NCBI GenBank assembly: GCA_038207585.1
Contig: JBBQZP010000008.1
Span: 1-64,000, forward strand
Reading direction: 5' to 3'
DNA length: 64,000 nt
Source of the DNA: JBBQZP01 sp038207585
GTDB taxonomy: Bacteria; Pseudomonadota; Alphaproteobacteria; Rhodobacterales; Rhodobacteraceae
Shown: piece by piece, positions 1-9,099 of the stretch
Layout: every line of letters starts with the position of its first letter
How positions within the stretch are numbered: the stretch's first letter is position 1
Notes under the pieces: generated by a model
Told to the model about the DNA's origin: nothing
Seen by the model: the letters and a program-made list of their open reading frames with translations, nothing else
Database searches by the model: none
Position numbers and translations under genes: made by a program

Positions 1-419
1 TGATCGTGCTGGCGATTGGGCTGACATCATGGATGCAGACGGCGCGGATCGTGCGGGGTGAGGTGCTGGCCCTGAAGGAACGCGAGTTCATTCTGGCGGC
101 GCGGTCGATCGGAACACCGCCGCGCCGGATCATTCTGCGCCATATCCTGCCGAATGTCCTCAGCCCGGTGATGGTGTCGGCGACGCTGGGGGTGGCGGCG
201 GCGATCATCACCGAAAGTGTGCTGAGCTTTCTGGGGGTGGGGTTCCCGCCGGATTTCCCGACCTGGGGGCGGTTGTTGAATGATGCCTATGGCGAGATGC
301 AGCAATATCCGCTGCGGGTGATCTGGCCGGGGATCGCGATTTCGCTGACGGTGCTGAGTGTGAATTACAACGGCGACGGGATGAGCGACGCACTGGACCC
401 GCGCATACGGGGGCGGTGA
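1..419 (+). CDS. ABC transporter permease, DppC/OppC type (3' part)
   Basis: The gene is cut by the left edge; the frame is open from base 3 to the TGA at 417-419, leaving about the last 138 residues. It looks like the C-terminal half of an inner-membrane permease for peptides, nickel or similar substrates. The EAA loop that docks the ATPase is visible (EREFILAARSIGTPPRR, then HILPNVLSPV), followed by SFLGVG and the typical ending with GDGMSDALDPR. Such genes usually sit in dpp/opp operons with a second permease, a binding protein and ATPases, presumably to the left of the window. The substrate cannot be told from this fragment. Confidence 0.9.
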   Translation, partial: IVLAIGLTSWMQTARIVRGEVLALKEREFILAARSIGTPPRRIILRHILPNVLSPVMVSATLGVAAAIITESVLSFLGVGFPPDFPTWGRLLNDAYGEMQQYPLRVIWPGIAISLTVLSVNYNGDGMSDALDPRIRGR

Positions 420-420
420 A

Positions 421-484
421 GGAAGGGGGCCAGCGCCCTCGCCCGTGCCGGGCTCACCCCCGGGATAGTTTTGAACAGAGGAAG
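421..484 (+). repeat. interspersed GC-rich palindromic repeat, copy 1
   Basis: This fills the gap between the convergent permease and DUF3422 genes. A G-rich/C-rich palindromic head (GGGGGCCAGCGCCCTC) is followed by CCCCCGGGATAG and the tail TTTTGAACAGAGGAAG. The same head-plus-tail layout recurs at 9100-9216, 32754-32850, 48634-48694 and 62141-62192. Confidence 0.6.
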
Positions 485-1768
485 TCAGCTGACGTGTTTG
501 CGGATGCGGCGGACCATGAACCAGACGCCGAGGATGATGACGGGGGTCAGAATTGCCATGGTCAGGCCATGGGTCAGGCCCATGGGACCTGCGACGGGGT
601 AGACAGCGTAGGCGGCGAGGTTGACGGCGTAATAGCTGATTGCGACGGTCGACAGGCCTTCGACGGTGCGTTGCAGGCGCAGTTGCAGATCGGCGCGTTT
701 GTCCATCGATTCCAGCAGCATCTGGTTTTGCGCGGAGCGTTCGACATCGACCCGCGTGCGCAGCAGTTCCGCCGCGCGTTCGGCGCGTTCTGCCATGGCG
801 GCAAGACGGCCTTCGGCGGATTTGACGGTGCGCATCGCGGGGTCATAGCGGCGCATCATGAATTCGCCAAAGGTTTGCCGTCCGCCGACGCGCTGTTCGC
901 GCAGCACCTCGATCCGCTGGGTGACAATCGCCTCATACGCGCCGGTTGCGCCAAAGCGGAACGAGAATGTCACCGCAAGGCTTTCGAGTTCGGCAGAGAT
1001 TTCCAGAAGTTCATGCAGTGCCTCTTCCGGGCGACCTTCGGCGCGGTCAAGGCCCGTCACCAGTGCCGACAGTTTGGGGTCAAGCGCGTTCAGGCGGCCT
1101 GACAGTTCGCGCGCGCGGATCAGGCCCAGCATCGACAGGGCGCGGGAGGTTTCAATCTCGCACAGCCGCTGCACGATACGGCCCACCCGGCGGTCGCCGG
1201 TGCCGGGACGCACAAAGACGGCAAAGCGCATGTGGCCAGCCGGATCAATGTGGAAATCGCCGGCAATAATGGCCGATCCGTCCACCACCCGGCTGCAGGC
1301 CAGACTTTCGGGCACGAACCACTGCTCCAGCTTGGCCATAACCTCGGCCTCGTCGTCGGGCATGAATTCGATACGCACCAGAACAGAGGTCAGCCGGGTT
1401 CCGGGGGCTGTGGCCAGCCAGTCTTCGGGGAACACTTCGGTTTCGGCGGGGTCAAAGGGGCGGTTGGACACGCCTTGGGAAAAGGCGGAATAGGTCACGA
1501 ATTCGGTGTGACTTTCCCATTTCAGATCGGTCTTGCCGATCATACCCGAAAAATGCGTGGCCCCCGGTTTGGGATGCGGCGAGGCGTGGCGGTCCAGCAG
1601 AGCCAGCAGATGCGCCGTATCGCGCGCGCGATCACGGTTTGCGGCCTGCACGGGTTCCTTGATCGCCACATAGGCCGCGTGGCTGGGCACTGTGATCGAC
1701 GGAAACGGACGCGCGTGAAGCTCGTTTACAAGAGCATATCGCAGGGGATGGTCAGCAATGGGGGGCAT
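485..1768 (-). CDS. DUF3422 family membrane protein
   Basis: A 427-residue protein of unknown function that matches the DUF3422 family as I recall it: it starts with HPLRYALVNELHARPFP, has a long soluble middle part, and ends with a hydrophobic hairpin (about residues 368-420, two probable membrane helices) and a basic tail RRIRKHVS. The soluble domain would face the cytoplasm. It stands alone: the next gene upstream on this strand ends 166 bases away, and its 3' end faces the ABC permease across a repeat element. Nothing here indicates its role. Confidence 0.8.
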   Translation of the reverse strand: MPPIADHPLRYALVNELHARPFPSITVPSHAAYVAIKEPVQAANRDRARDTAHLLALLDRHASPHPKPGATHFSGMIGKTDLKWESHTEFVTYSAFSQGVSNRPFDPAETEVFPEDWLATAPGTRLTSVLVRIEFMPDDEAEVMAKLEQWFVPESLACSRVVDGSAIIAGDFHIDPAGHMRFAVFVRPGTGDRRVGRIVQRLCEIETSRALSMLGLIRARELSGRLNALDPKLSALVTGLDRAEGRPEEALHELLEISAELESLAVTFSFRFGATGAYEAIVTQRIEVLREQRVGGRQTFGEFMMRRYDPAMRTVKSAEGRLAAMAERAERAAELLRTRVDVERSAQNQMLLESMDKRADLQLRLQRTVEGLSTVAISYYAVNLAAYAVYPVAGPMGLTHGLTMAILTPVIILGVWFMVRRIRKHVS

Positions 1769-1934
1769 GGGGATACGGGCCTTGACGGTGATTGCGCCAA
1801 CCTAGCCGCGCCTGCCCGCACCTGCCAGATGTTTCAAGGAACACATAGGTATGCAGACCGCCTGTGACATTTCCCGCGCAACTGCGGCAACATTTGCCCG
1901 CCGGGCAGCAATCTGCAAAGTCCTGACCTTGCGT

Positions 1935-2300
1935 TCAGGCAGCAACGGCCGGGGGAAAGCCTGTGGCCGCCGACCAGCCCAGCCGCTGCCAATCAAGCGC
2001 AACGCGGTGCAGGCCTTGCAAGGCAAGGTCAAGTTCCGCGCCTCGTTCGGTCATCGCATATGTCACCTGCGGCGGCACTGTCGGGCTGACGGTGCGCGAC
2101 AAAACCCCCGCGCCTTCCAACTCGCGCAGCCGCTCGGCCAGCATCTTGGCCGAGATGCCGGGCACACCCTTGCGCAATTCACCAAACCGTTGCGGGCCAT
2201 TGGTATTTAGATACCACAGGATATAGACCGCCCACCGCGCCATCAAAAGCCGCAGGATCGTATCCATCGGGCACAGAGTCACGTCGTGACTTATCGGCAT
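1935..2300 (-). CDS. HxlR-family transcriptional regulator
   Basis: A 121-residue winged-helix regulator. It shows the HxlR pattern: a Cys near the N-terminus (C10, in TLCPMDTIL), then RWAVYILWYL, RFGELRKGVPGISAKMLAERLRELE and the wing with YAMTERG. In characterised relatives (YodB, HypR) the N-terminal Cys senses quinones, aldehydes or disulfide stress, so redox sensing is a reasonable inference. It is transcribed away from a flavodoxin-like gene, and the shared gap carries two palindromes that are good operator candidates. This is the usual arrangement for a regulator controlling itself and its neighbour. Confidence 0.9.
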   Translation of the reverse strand: MPISHDVTLCPMDTILRLLMARWAVYILWYLNTNGPQRFGELRKGVPGISAKMLAERLRELEGAGVLSRTVSPTVPPQVTYAMTERGAELDLALQGLHRVALDWQRLGWSAATGFPPAVAA

Positions 2301-2315
2301 CTCATCCTCTTTGGT

Positions 2316-2327
2316 TACGAAAACGTA
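2316..2327. promoter_or_regulatory. palindrome TACG-AAAA-CGTA, candidate HxlR operator 1
   Basis: A perfect inverted repeat in the divergent gap between the HxlR regulator and the flavodoxin-like gene, about 16 bases upstream of the regulator start codon. It shares the TACG/CGTA half-sites with the second palindrome at 2333-2345. Confidence 0.5.
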
Positions 2328-2332
2328 CCTAC

Positions 2333-2345
2333 TTACGAATCGTAA
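2333..2345. promoter_or_regulatory. palindrome TTACG-AAT-CGTAA, candidate HxlR operator 2
   Basis: A perfect 5-base inverted repeat, five bases after the first palindrome and 46 bases before the flavodoxin-like start codon. HxlR regulators bind short dyads of this size, often in pairs. Confidence 0.5.
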
Positions 2346-2390
2346 TTATGATTGCTACCACGCCGCAGTCGAAACGTCAGGAGTTTTCAA

Positions 2391-2954
2391 ATGTCAAAAA
2401 TCGAAGTCGTCTATTTCTCGGGCTACGGCCACACCAAGGTTCAGGCCGAGGCAGTGCTTGAGGGTGCGAAATCCGCAGGCACCGCGCGCATTTGGGCGAT
2501 CTCGCCCGAAGGTACGCTGGACGACGCGGCATGGGAGGCGCTGGACGCCGCCGACGCCATCATCATGGGCAGCCCGACCTACATGGCAGGCCCGGCCTGG
2601 CAGTTCAAACGCTTTGCCGATGACAGTTCCAAACGCTGGTTCAGCAGCGCGTGGAAGGACAAGATGGCGGGTGGTTTCACCAATTCGGCCACCACCAACG
2701 GCGACAAGCTCAACACGCTGACCTATTTCTCACTCTTGGCCGCCCAGCACGGGATGCTCTGGGTCTCGCTGGGCCAGATGCCCGCAAACACGATGGCGCA
2801 TGGGCCCGAAGACGCGAACTGGACCGGTGCCTTCATGGGGGCGATGGCCATCTCTCCTTCGGACGCGCCCGCCGACAAGGCCCCGCGCAAGGGTGATCTG
2901 GACAGCGCCCGCGCTTATGGTGCACGCATCGCAACTTTGGCAGCCAAGCTCTGA
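2391..2954 (+). CDS. flavodoxin-like NAD(P)H-dependent oxidoreductase (WrbA/NQO-like)
   Basis: 187 residues with a flavodoxin fold: the N-terminal VVYFSGYGHTKVQAEAV is a typical FMN phosphate-binding loop (SGYGHT, residues 10-15), and IIMGSPTYMAGPAWQFKRF contains the GSPTY flavin loop of WrbA-type proteins. It probably reduces quinones with NAD(P)H, but quinone specificity is inferred from the family. The chosen ATG has AGGAG at 2379-2383 in front; the longer frame upstream has no such site. Divergence from an HxlR regulator suggests induction by electrophiles or redox stress. A strong terminator follows the stop codon. Confidence 0.85.
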   Translation: MSKIEVVYFSGYGHTKVQAEAVLEGAKSAGTARIWAISPEGTLDDAAWEALDAADAIIMGSPTYMAGPAWQFKRFADDSSKRWFSSAWKDKMAGGFTNSATTNGDKLNTLTYFSLLAAQHGMLWVSLGQMPANTMAHGPEDANWTGAFMGAMAISPSDAPADKAPRKGDLDSARAYGARIATLAAKL

Positions 2955-2967
2955 ATACCAAATTGGA

Positions 2968-2994
2968 AAGGCCCCGCGGGTGCGGGGCTTTTTT
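2968..2994 (+). terminator. Rho-independent terminator after the flavodoxin-like gene
   Basis: GCCCCGC / GCGGGGC stem (2971-2977 with 2982-2988), four-base loop, followed by six T residues. It begins 14 bases after the stop codon. Confidence 0.9.
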
Positions 2995-3023
2995 GACCCG
3001 TTGCCAATATTATCGACCAGTCG

Positions 3024-4172
3024 TCACGGCTGTGCGACGGGGGGCCTACCTTCGATAAAGTTTACCGGATAGGTGATTTCCTCTGTGGTCTGCCGCTCCA
3101 GTACGGGATCGCGCAAGGCGTCGGCGTCCGTAAGCGCGCCGCCCGAATTCGGGTCAACTTTCCCCGCCGCAATAGCCGCCGTCAGCATCGCCATATCGCG
3201 GAAAGGTACGGCCAGATCGGCCACATCCACCGAGTCAAACCGTGCGCAAGCTTCGGCCGTGCCGCTCAGACGCAGGACTGGCCGAAAGAGCGACAGACCG
3301 GGCACAACCAGACTGCCGTTCGGGTCGCGCAGGCGGAAATAGGGTGTCCCTTCGGCCAAGCCATCTTCGGAAAGGCCCGTGGCGGGGTCGGCGTTCATCA
3401 CATAGGTTGAAGAATAACCATCATCGACAGTCAGATCATGCGGCAGGTCGGCCAGCAGGGCTGCAAACCTGCGCGCGACCTGCGCCTCGATCCAGAGCGG
3501 TATCCAATCGTCGCGCGCATAACCCTCGGCCTGCCACAGATAGGGCAGCGTCACCTTGCACTCATGCGTCCAGATCTGCACCTGCGGCCTATACCACGCG
3601 AAGACGTCTTTCTGTTCCGCGATCCGACGGTTCAGTTCCCCGATCTGCGGGGCGGTCAACCGTTCATCCAGATGCAGCGTCGCGGGCACGGCGACCTGCC
3701 ACAGCGCGTCATGGTCAAGCCTGCCGCGCCAACAGAACGACAGCGCGCGCACCACTTCACCATCGGCCAGCGGCCAGATCGCCTTGCCATCCGGAGCGTT
3801 CGCGCCGTCTCGGCACGTCACAGCGCTGCTGCCACCGCCGCCGAAAATCTCGTTACGGACCGAACCTGCACGATTCCCAAGCCGCAAGTCCGCATGGGCA
3901 GCCGGTTTCAACAAAAGCCGCCAGCCGTTGCCCGGCGCGGCGCGGTCTTTCACATCGAACAGGGCAATGGCCTGAACCGGCGGCGCGCCCTCCAGATACG
4001 CGCCAAGGGTGGTGTAGGTCAGATCGGCCTCAAGCCGTTCATGCACATCCGACAAAGAGTCATTGAGCCGGATCAGCGGTATGAAGACCGCGATCCAGAT
4101 CATCACGCCGGCTGCGACCAGGAGGGCAATGCCAGCCGCCGCAATCGCCGCAAAAATGCGCCTCCGCGTCAC
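3024..4172 (-). CDS. unknown membrane-anchored protein in the pnt operon
   Basis: A 382-residue protein I do not recognise. One hydrophobic segment near the N-terminus (about residues 7-36) suggests a signal anchor; the rest looks soluble and would lie in the periplasm. It has several Cys residues (for example around CRDGAN, SFCWRG and THECKV) but no motif I can assign. It begins with GTG only four bases after the pntB stop codon, so it is probably translated with pntAB. A role linked to transhydrogenase or membrane energetics is only a guess from position. Confidence 0.6.
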   Translation of the reverse strand: MTRRRIFAAIAAAGIALLVAAGVMIWIAVFIPLIRLNDSLSDVHERLEADLTYTTLGAYLEGAPPVQAIALFDVKDRAAPGNGWRLLLKPAAHADLRLGNRAGSVRNEIFGGGGSSAVTCRDGANAPDGKAIWPLADGEVVRALSFCWRGRLDHDALWQVAVPATLHLDERLTAPQIGELNRRIAEQKDVFAWYRPQVQIWTHECKVTLPYLWQAEGYARDDWIPLWIEAQVARRFAALLADLPHDLTVDDGYSSTYVMNADPATGLSEDGLAEGTPYFRLRDPNGSLVVPGLSLFRPVLRLSGTAEACARFDSVDVADLAVPFRDMAMLTAAIAAGKVDPNSGGALTDADALRDPVLERQTTEEITYPVNFIEGRPPVAQP

Positions 4173-4176
4173 CCGG

Positions 4177-5622
4177 TCAGTCGATCAGCGGCAACAAAGC
4201 ATCCAGCGATTTCTTCGCATCGCCATAGAACATCCGCGTGTTTTCCTTGAAGAACAGCGGGTTCTCGATGCCCGAATACCCCGTGCCCTGCCCGCGTTTG
4301 GAAACGAACACCTGTTTCGCCTTCCAGCATTCCAGAACCGGCATGCCAGCGATGGGCGAGTTCGGGTCTTCCTGTGCCGCCGGGTTCACGATGTCGTTTG
4401 ATCCGATCACGATGGCCACGTCGGTGGACGGGAAATCATCGTTGATCTCGTCCATCTCCAGCACAATGTCATAGGGCACCTTGGCCTCGGCCAGAAGCAC
4501 GTTCATGTGGCCCGGCAAGCGGCCCGCAACCGGGTGGATGGCAAAGCGCACGGTCTTACCGCGCGCGCGCAACTTGCGGGTCAGTTCACTGACCGATTGC
4601 TGTGCCTGCGCCACCGCCATGCCGTAGCCCGGAATGATGATTATGCTGTCGGCATCGTTCAGCGCCGCCGCCACCCCTTCGGTGTCAATCGCGACCTGTT
4701 CGCCCGCAATCTCCATCGCGGGGCCGGTGGTGTTGCCGAACCCGCCAAGGATCACCGACACGAAACTGCGGTTCATTGCCTTGCACATGATATAGCTCAG
4801 GATCGCGCCGGACGATCCGACCAGCGCGCCGACCACGATCAGCAGGTCGTTCGACAGCGAAAAGCCGATCGCCGCCGCCGCCCAGCCGGAATAGCTGTTC
4901 AGCATGGACACGACGACAGGCATATCCGCCCCGCCGATGCCCATGATCAGATGATAGCCAATGAACCCTGCCAGCAACGTCATCACGATCAGCGCCCAGG
5001 GGCCCGCGCCGTTGAAATACATCACCAGCAGGATCAGCGACAGCGCCGCCGCCCCGGCATTGAGCATATGCCCGCCGGGCAGTTTGGTCGCCTTGCCATC
5101 GACCTTGCCCGCCAGCTTGCCATAGGCAATGACCGACCCGGTAAAGGTGACAGCGCCGATGAACACGCCAAGGAAAACCTCGATCTTAAGAATGTCGATT
5201 TCCAGCGCCGATTTCTGCGCGACCTTCAGCGCAAAGCCTTTCAGCGCCGCCAAAGCGTCGGCGTCATTGGCCGCATGAAGCGCTGCCACCCGCACCATCT
5301 CGATTTCCGAGTTGAAGCCGATGAACACCGCCGCCAGACCGACAAGGCTGTGCATCGCCGCCACAAGTTGCGGCATTTCGGTCATCTGCACGCGCTGCGC
5401 CACCACCCAGCCGATGCCGCCGCCGATGCCGATCATGATCAGCGAGCCGAACCAGTTGCCGGCACCGGGGCCGACAAGCGTGGCCAGCACTGCAAGCGCC
5501 ATGCCCGCAATGCCATACCAGACCGCGCGTTTGGCACTTTCCTGCCCTGACAATCCGCCCAAAGACAGGATGAAAAGAACAGCCGCAACCACATAGGCCG
5601 CCGTCGTGAATCCGTATTCCAT
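4177..5622 (-). CDS. pntB: NAD(P) transhydrogenase subunit beta
   Basis: 481 residues. With PntA it forms the proton-translocating transhydrogenase of the inner membrane, which uses the proton gradient to drive hydride transfer from NADH to NADP+. The N-terminal two thirds are membrane helices (GLSGQESAKRAVWYGIAGM, GGADMPVVVSMLNSYSGWAAAAIGF); the C-terminal dIII domain binds NADP(H), with IIIPGYGMAVAQAQ and the ending MFYGDAKKSLDAL. It starts 10 bases after pntA. In a phototroph this enzyme is a major NADPH source. Confidence 0.97.
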   Translation of the reverse strand: MEYGFTTAAYVVAAVLFILSLGGLSGQESAKRAVWYGIAGMALAVLATLVGPGAGNWFGSLIMIGIGGGIGWVVAQRVQMTEMPQLVAAMHSLVGLAAVFIGFNSEIEMVRVAALHAANDADALAALKGFALKVAQKSALEIDILKIEVFLGVFIGAVTFTGSVIAYGKLAGKVDGKATKLPGGHMLNAGAAALSLILLVMYFNGAGPWALIVMTLLAGFIGYHLIMGIGGADMPVVVSMLNSYSGWAAAAIGFSLSNDLLIVVGALVGSSGAILSYIMCKAMNRSFVSVILGGFGNTTGPAMEIAGEQVAIDTEGVAAALNDADSIIIIPGYGMAVAQAQQSVSELTRKLRARGKTVRFAIHPVAGRLPGHMNVLLAEAKVPYDIVLEMDEINDDFPSTDVAIVIGSNDIVNPAAQEDPNSPIAGMPVLECWKAKQVFVSKRGQGTGYSGIENPLFFKENTRMFYGDAKKSLDALLPLID

Positions 5623-5632
5623 GACGCGCCCC

Positions 5633-7216
5633 TTACGATTTCTGGAACATGGCGAGCATGCGCCGTGTCACCATGAAGCCACCAAAAATGTTGATCCCCG
5701 CCATCAGGATGGCCAAGGATGCCAGCAGGATCACAAGGTAATTCCCCGATCCGACCTGCAACAGCGCGCCAAGAATGATGATCGACGAGATCGCGTTGGT
5801 GATCGCCATCAGCGGTGTGTGCAGGCTGTGGCTGACGTTCCAGATGACCTGAAAGCCCACGAAACAGGCCAGCACAAAAACCACGAAATGCTGCATGAAA
5901 CTTGCAGGCGTATAAAGCCCCGCCAGCAGGATCAGCCCGCCGCCAATCGCCAGCAAACCAACTTGATTGCGGGTCTGGGTCTGGAAGGCAGCGACTTCTT
6001 TCGCCCGCATCTCGGCGGGGGTCAGATCCTTGACCTTGGGCTTGGGCTTGGGCTTGGCCGCCGCAATCGCCGCGATCTTGGGCGGGGGTGGCGGGAAGGT
6101 CACCGCCCCGGCATGGGCAACGGTCGCGCCCCGGATCACGTCATCTTCCATGTTCTGGTTGATCTCACCGTCTTTCTTTGGTGTAAGATCGGCCAGCATG
6201 TGACGGATATTGTTGGAATAAAGCGTGGATGACTGCGCTGCCATCCGGCTGGGGAAATCGGTGTAGCCCACGATGGTAACACCATTGTCGGTGACGATCT
6301 TCTGGTCGGGCACGGTCAGATCGCAGTTGCCCCCCCGTTCGGCCGCAAGGTCCACGATCACCGATCCGGGCTTCATCATGCCCACCATCTCGGCGGTCCA
6401 CAGCTTTGGCGCGGGCCGGCCCGGGATCAGGGCGGTGGTGATCACGATATCCATCTCGGGGGCCAGTTCGCGGAATTTCGCAAGCTGCTTGGCCTGAAAT
6501 GCGGGGGTCGAAGGGGCCGCATAGCCGCCCGTCGCGGCCCCGTCGGGCAATTCCGAGGCATCAAATTCCAGATAGACGAAACTCGCGCCCATCGATTCGA
6601 TCTGCTCGGCCACTTCGGGGCGCACGTCGAACGCATTCACGATCGCGCCAAGGCTGGTGGCCGTGCCGATGGCGGCCAGACCCGCCACACCCGCGCCCAC
6701 AACCAGCACCTTGGCGGGCGGCACCTTGCCTGCCGCCGTGACCTGACCGGTGAAGAAGCGCCCGAAGTTCGAGCCCGCCTCGATCACCGCGCGGTAGCCC
6801 GCGATATTGGCCATCGACGACAGGGCATCCATCTTTTGCGCACGGCTGATCCGCGGCACCATGTCCATCGCGATCACGGTCGCACCCTTGGCGGCGACGG
6901 CTTTCAGAAGTGCTTCGTTCTGCGCAGGCCAGAAGAACGAGATCAGCGTCTGCCCCTCGCGCAGCAGTTTGACCTCTTTATCCTCGGGGCCGCGCACCTT
7001 GACGACCACATCGGCGGCCTTGAAAAGTGCTGCCGCGGTTTTCACAACCTCAACCCCTGCCGCCTGATAGGCCGCATCGGAAAATCCGGCGCGATGCCCG
7101 GCCCCGGCCTCGATCACGCAGGAATGGCCCAGTTTCTGCAACTGCAACGCCGAATCGGGCGTCATCGCCACACGGGCCTCGCCTTCGAAAATTTCCGCTG
7201 GTGCGCCTATCTTCAC
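5633..7216 (-). CDS. pntA: NAD(P) transhydrogenase subunit alpha
   Basis: 527 residues, starting at GTG (7214-7216) with a GGGGGAG-type site just upstream. The longer open frame upstream does not resemble PntA. The N-terminal dI domain binds NAD(H): VKIGAPAEIFEGEARVAMTP at the start and VVGAGVAGLAAIGTA as the nucleotide-binding loop. After a Pro/Lys-rich linker come the C-terminal membrane helices fused on the same chain, as in the E. coli form rather than the three-subunit form. The downstream partner is pntB. Confidence 0.95.
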   Translation of the reverse strand: MKIGAPAEIFEGEARVAMTPDSALQLQKLGHSCVIEAGAGHRAGFSDAAYQAAGVEVVKTAAALFKAADVVVKVRGPEDKEVKLLREGQTLISFFWPAQNEALLKAVAAKGATVIAMDMVPRISRAQKMDALSSMANIAGYRAVIEAGSNFGRFFTGQVTAAGKVPPAKVLVVGAGVAGLAAIGTATSLGAIVNAFDVRPEVAEQIESMGASFVYLEFDASELPDGAATGGYAAPSTPAFQAKQLAKFRELAPEMDIVITTALIPGRPAPKLWTAEMVGMMKPGSVIVDLAAERGGNCDLTVPDQKIVTDNGVTIVGYTDFPSRMAAQSSTLYSNNIRHMLADLTPKKDGEINQNMEDDVIRGATVAHAGAVTFPPPPPKIAAIAAAKPKPKPKVKDLTPAEMRAKEVAAFQTQTRNQVGLLAIGGGLILLAGLYTPASFMQHFVVFVLACFVGFQVIWNVSHSLHTPLMAITNAISSIIILGALLQVGSGNYLVILLASLAILMAGINIFGGFMVTRRMLAMFQKS

Positions 7217-7320
7217 GTCGTCTCCCCCGCTGGTCTGCGCTGCTCGCGCAACATTATTCCGCACCCGACAATGCCGTGCGGGATTTGATTGCGCAACCCC
7301 CCGACGCCACCCGCAAAGTC

Positions 7321-7767
7321 CTAAATCCAGCGCCGGGTGCGTGCGGCCCATGCTTCGAACTGCGGCCCGAAATGGATGCGCAGCTTTGCTTCTTCGGCCA
7401 GAATGAAGCGGCGCTGAATGACCGCCATGAAGATCAGGACCAAAGGCAAGGCCAGCGGCACATCCCAGCGCAGGATCGCACCTGCTAGAACCAGCGTGTC
7501 ACCAAGGTAGATCGGGTTGCGTGACATCCGGAAGATGCCGCCGGTCACAAGCGCGGAGGGGTCCGCGCGCGGAATGAAGGTGGTGCGGGCCAGCACCATC
7601 TGCGCCAGAGCCATTCCCATCAGCCCGAACCCGGCCACCATGACGCCGGTGCCGACCATGTGTCCGGCAGGCCCGAAAGGTCCCACGCCCAAAAGCCGGT
7701 CCAGCGCCCAAGCGAGGCTAAGAAACCCCACCAGCCAGACCGGCGGCCAATCCAGAATACGCGCCAT
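7321..7767 (-). CDS. isoprenylcysteine/phospholipid methyltransferase-like membrane protein
   Basis: About 148 residues with several hydrophobic helices and the C-terminal signature of the ICMT/PEMT group (GIFRMSRNPIYLGDTL, then a Glu-containing segment AEEAKLRIHFGPQFEAWAARTRRWI). These bacterial proteins are often annotated as isoprenylcysteine carboxyl methyltransferases although the true substrate is unknown. Two adjacent ATGs are possible; the second (7765-7767) has the better distance from GGAGG. It diverges from kynU across 128 bases. Confidence 0.75.
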   Translation of the reverse strand: MARILDWPPVWLVGFLSLAWALDRLLGVGPFGPAGHMVGTGVMVAGFGLMGMALAQMVLARTTFIPRADPSALVTGGIFRMSRNPIYLGDTLVLAGAILRWDVPLALPLVLIFMAVIQRRFILAEEAKLRIHFGPQFEAWAARTRRWI

Positions 7768-7895
7768 CATGCCTCCGCCTTTGCTGCGCTGACTGTTGCC
7801 TGCACAAGTGTCTCCCGCAAGGCGCAAAACACCCCCGGCCTTGCCGGGCGATCCGGATCGGTGCAGGTTGCGGCGAACCAATGACAGGAACATCC

Positions 7896-9092
7896 ATGAC
7901 CACCGATTTCGCCGCCACCCGCGCCATGTTCGAATTGCCCGACGGCATCACCTATCTGGACGGCAATTCGCTTGGCCCCCTGCCCCGCGCGGCGGCGGCA
8001 AAGGTTGCGGCTTGCGTCACGAACGAATGGGGCAAGTTGCTGATCACCGGCTGGAACAAGGCCGGATGGATGGACCAACCCGCGCGCGTGGGCGACCGGA
8101 TCGGGCGGCTGATCGGGGCCGAAGCAGGGTCGGTCGTGATGGGGGATACACTTTCTATCAAGGTTTATCAGGCGCTGGCCTCGGCGTTGGAGATGAACCG
8201 GGGCCGACGGGTGATCCTGTCGGATACCGGGAACTTCCCGTCTGATCTTTATATGGCGGACGGGTTGTGCCGGACGTTGGGAGATGGCTATGCGCTGAAG
8301 ACCGTGGCCCCCGAAGATGTGGCCGACCATATTGACGCGAGCGTGGCCGTGCTGATGCTGACCGAGGTCGATTACCGCACGGGCCGCAAGCACGACATGG
8401 CCGACCTTACCGCGCGGGCCCATGCGGCGGGGGTGCTGACGGTCTGGGATCTGGCACATTCAGCGGGGGCGTTGCCGGTTGATCTGGCGGGGTGCGGCGC
8501 GGATTTTGCGGTGGGGTGCAGCTACAAATACCTCAACTCCGGCCCCGGCGGGCCTGCGTTCATCTATGTGGCCCCGCGTCACGCGGATGTGGCGCGCCCG
8601 GCGCTGTCGGGATGGTTGGGGCATGAGGCACCGTTCGCGTTTGATCTGGACTACCGACCCGGTGCCGGGCGCGACCGGATGCGCGTCGGCACGCCGCCGG
8701 TGCTGCAACTGGCCGCATTGGAGGCGGCGATGGATGTCTGGGATCATGCGACGATCGAGGACGTGCGGGCGCAGTCAATCCTGTTGGCCGACCGTTTCAT
8801 CGCTGGGGTAGAGGCCACCTGCCCGACGCTGACGCTTGCCTCGCCGCGCGAGGGCGCGCTGCGCGGCAGTCAGGTCAGTTTCCGCCATCCGCAGGGCTAT
8901 GCGATCATGCAGGCGCTGATTGCCCGCGGGGTGATCGGCGATTTCCGCGCACCCGACATTCTGCGCTTTGGCCTGACGCCGCTTTACATCGGTACTGGCG
9001 ATGTCGACCGTGCAGTGGCGGTGCTGGCCGAAGTGATGGCGGGCGCGCTTTGGGACCGCGCGGAGTATCGGACACGGGCGAAAGTGACCTGA
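7896..9092 (+). CDS. kynU: kynureninase
   Basis: 398 residues, a PLP-dependent fold-type I enzyme cleaving L-kynurenine to anthranilate and alanine in tryptophan breakdown. It starts with the substrate-side sequence ITYLDGNSLGPLP and carries the PLP lysine in GCSYKYLNSGPGG (near residue 210). The second in-frame ATG was taken as start because AGGAA lies six bases before it. No other kynurenine-pathway gene (kynA, kynB) is next to it; the divergent neighbour is a membrane methyltransferase-like protein. Confidence 0.93.
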   Translation: MTTDFAATRAMFELPDGITYLDGNSLGPLPRAAAAKVAACVTNEWGKLLITGWNKAGWMDQPARVGDRIGRLIGAEAGSVVMGDTLSIKVYQALASALEMNRGRRVILSDTGNFPSDLYMADGLCRTLGDGYALKTVAPEDVADHIDASVAVLMLTEVDYRTGRKHDMADLTARAHAAGVLTVWDLAHSAGALPVDLAGCGADFAVGCSYKYLNSGPGGPAFIYVAPRHADVARPALSGWLGHEAPFAFDLDYRPGAGRDRMRVGTPPVLQLAALEAAMDVWDHATIEDVRAQSILLADRFIAGVEATCPTLTLASPREGALRGSQVSFRHPQGYAIMQALIARGVIGDFRAPDILRFGLTPLYIGTGDVDRAVAVLAEVMAGALWDRAEYRTRAKVT

Positions 9093-9099
9093 TCGGGAG

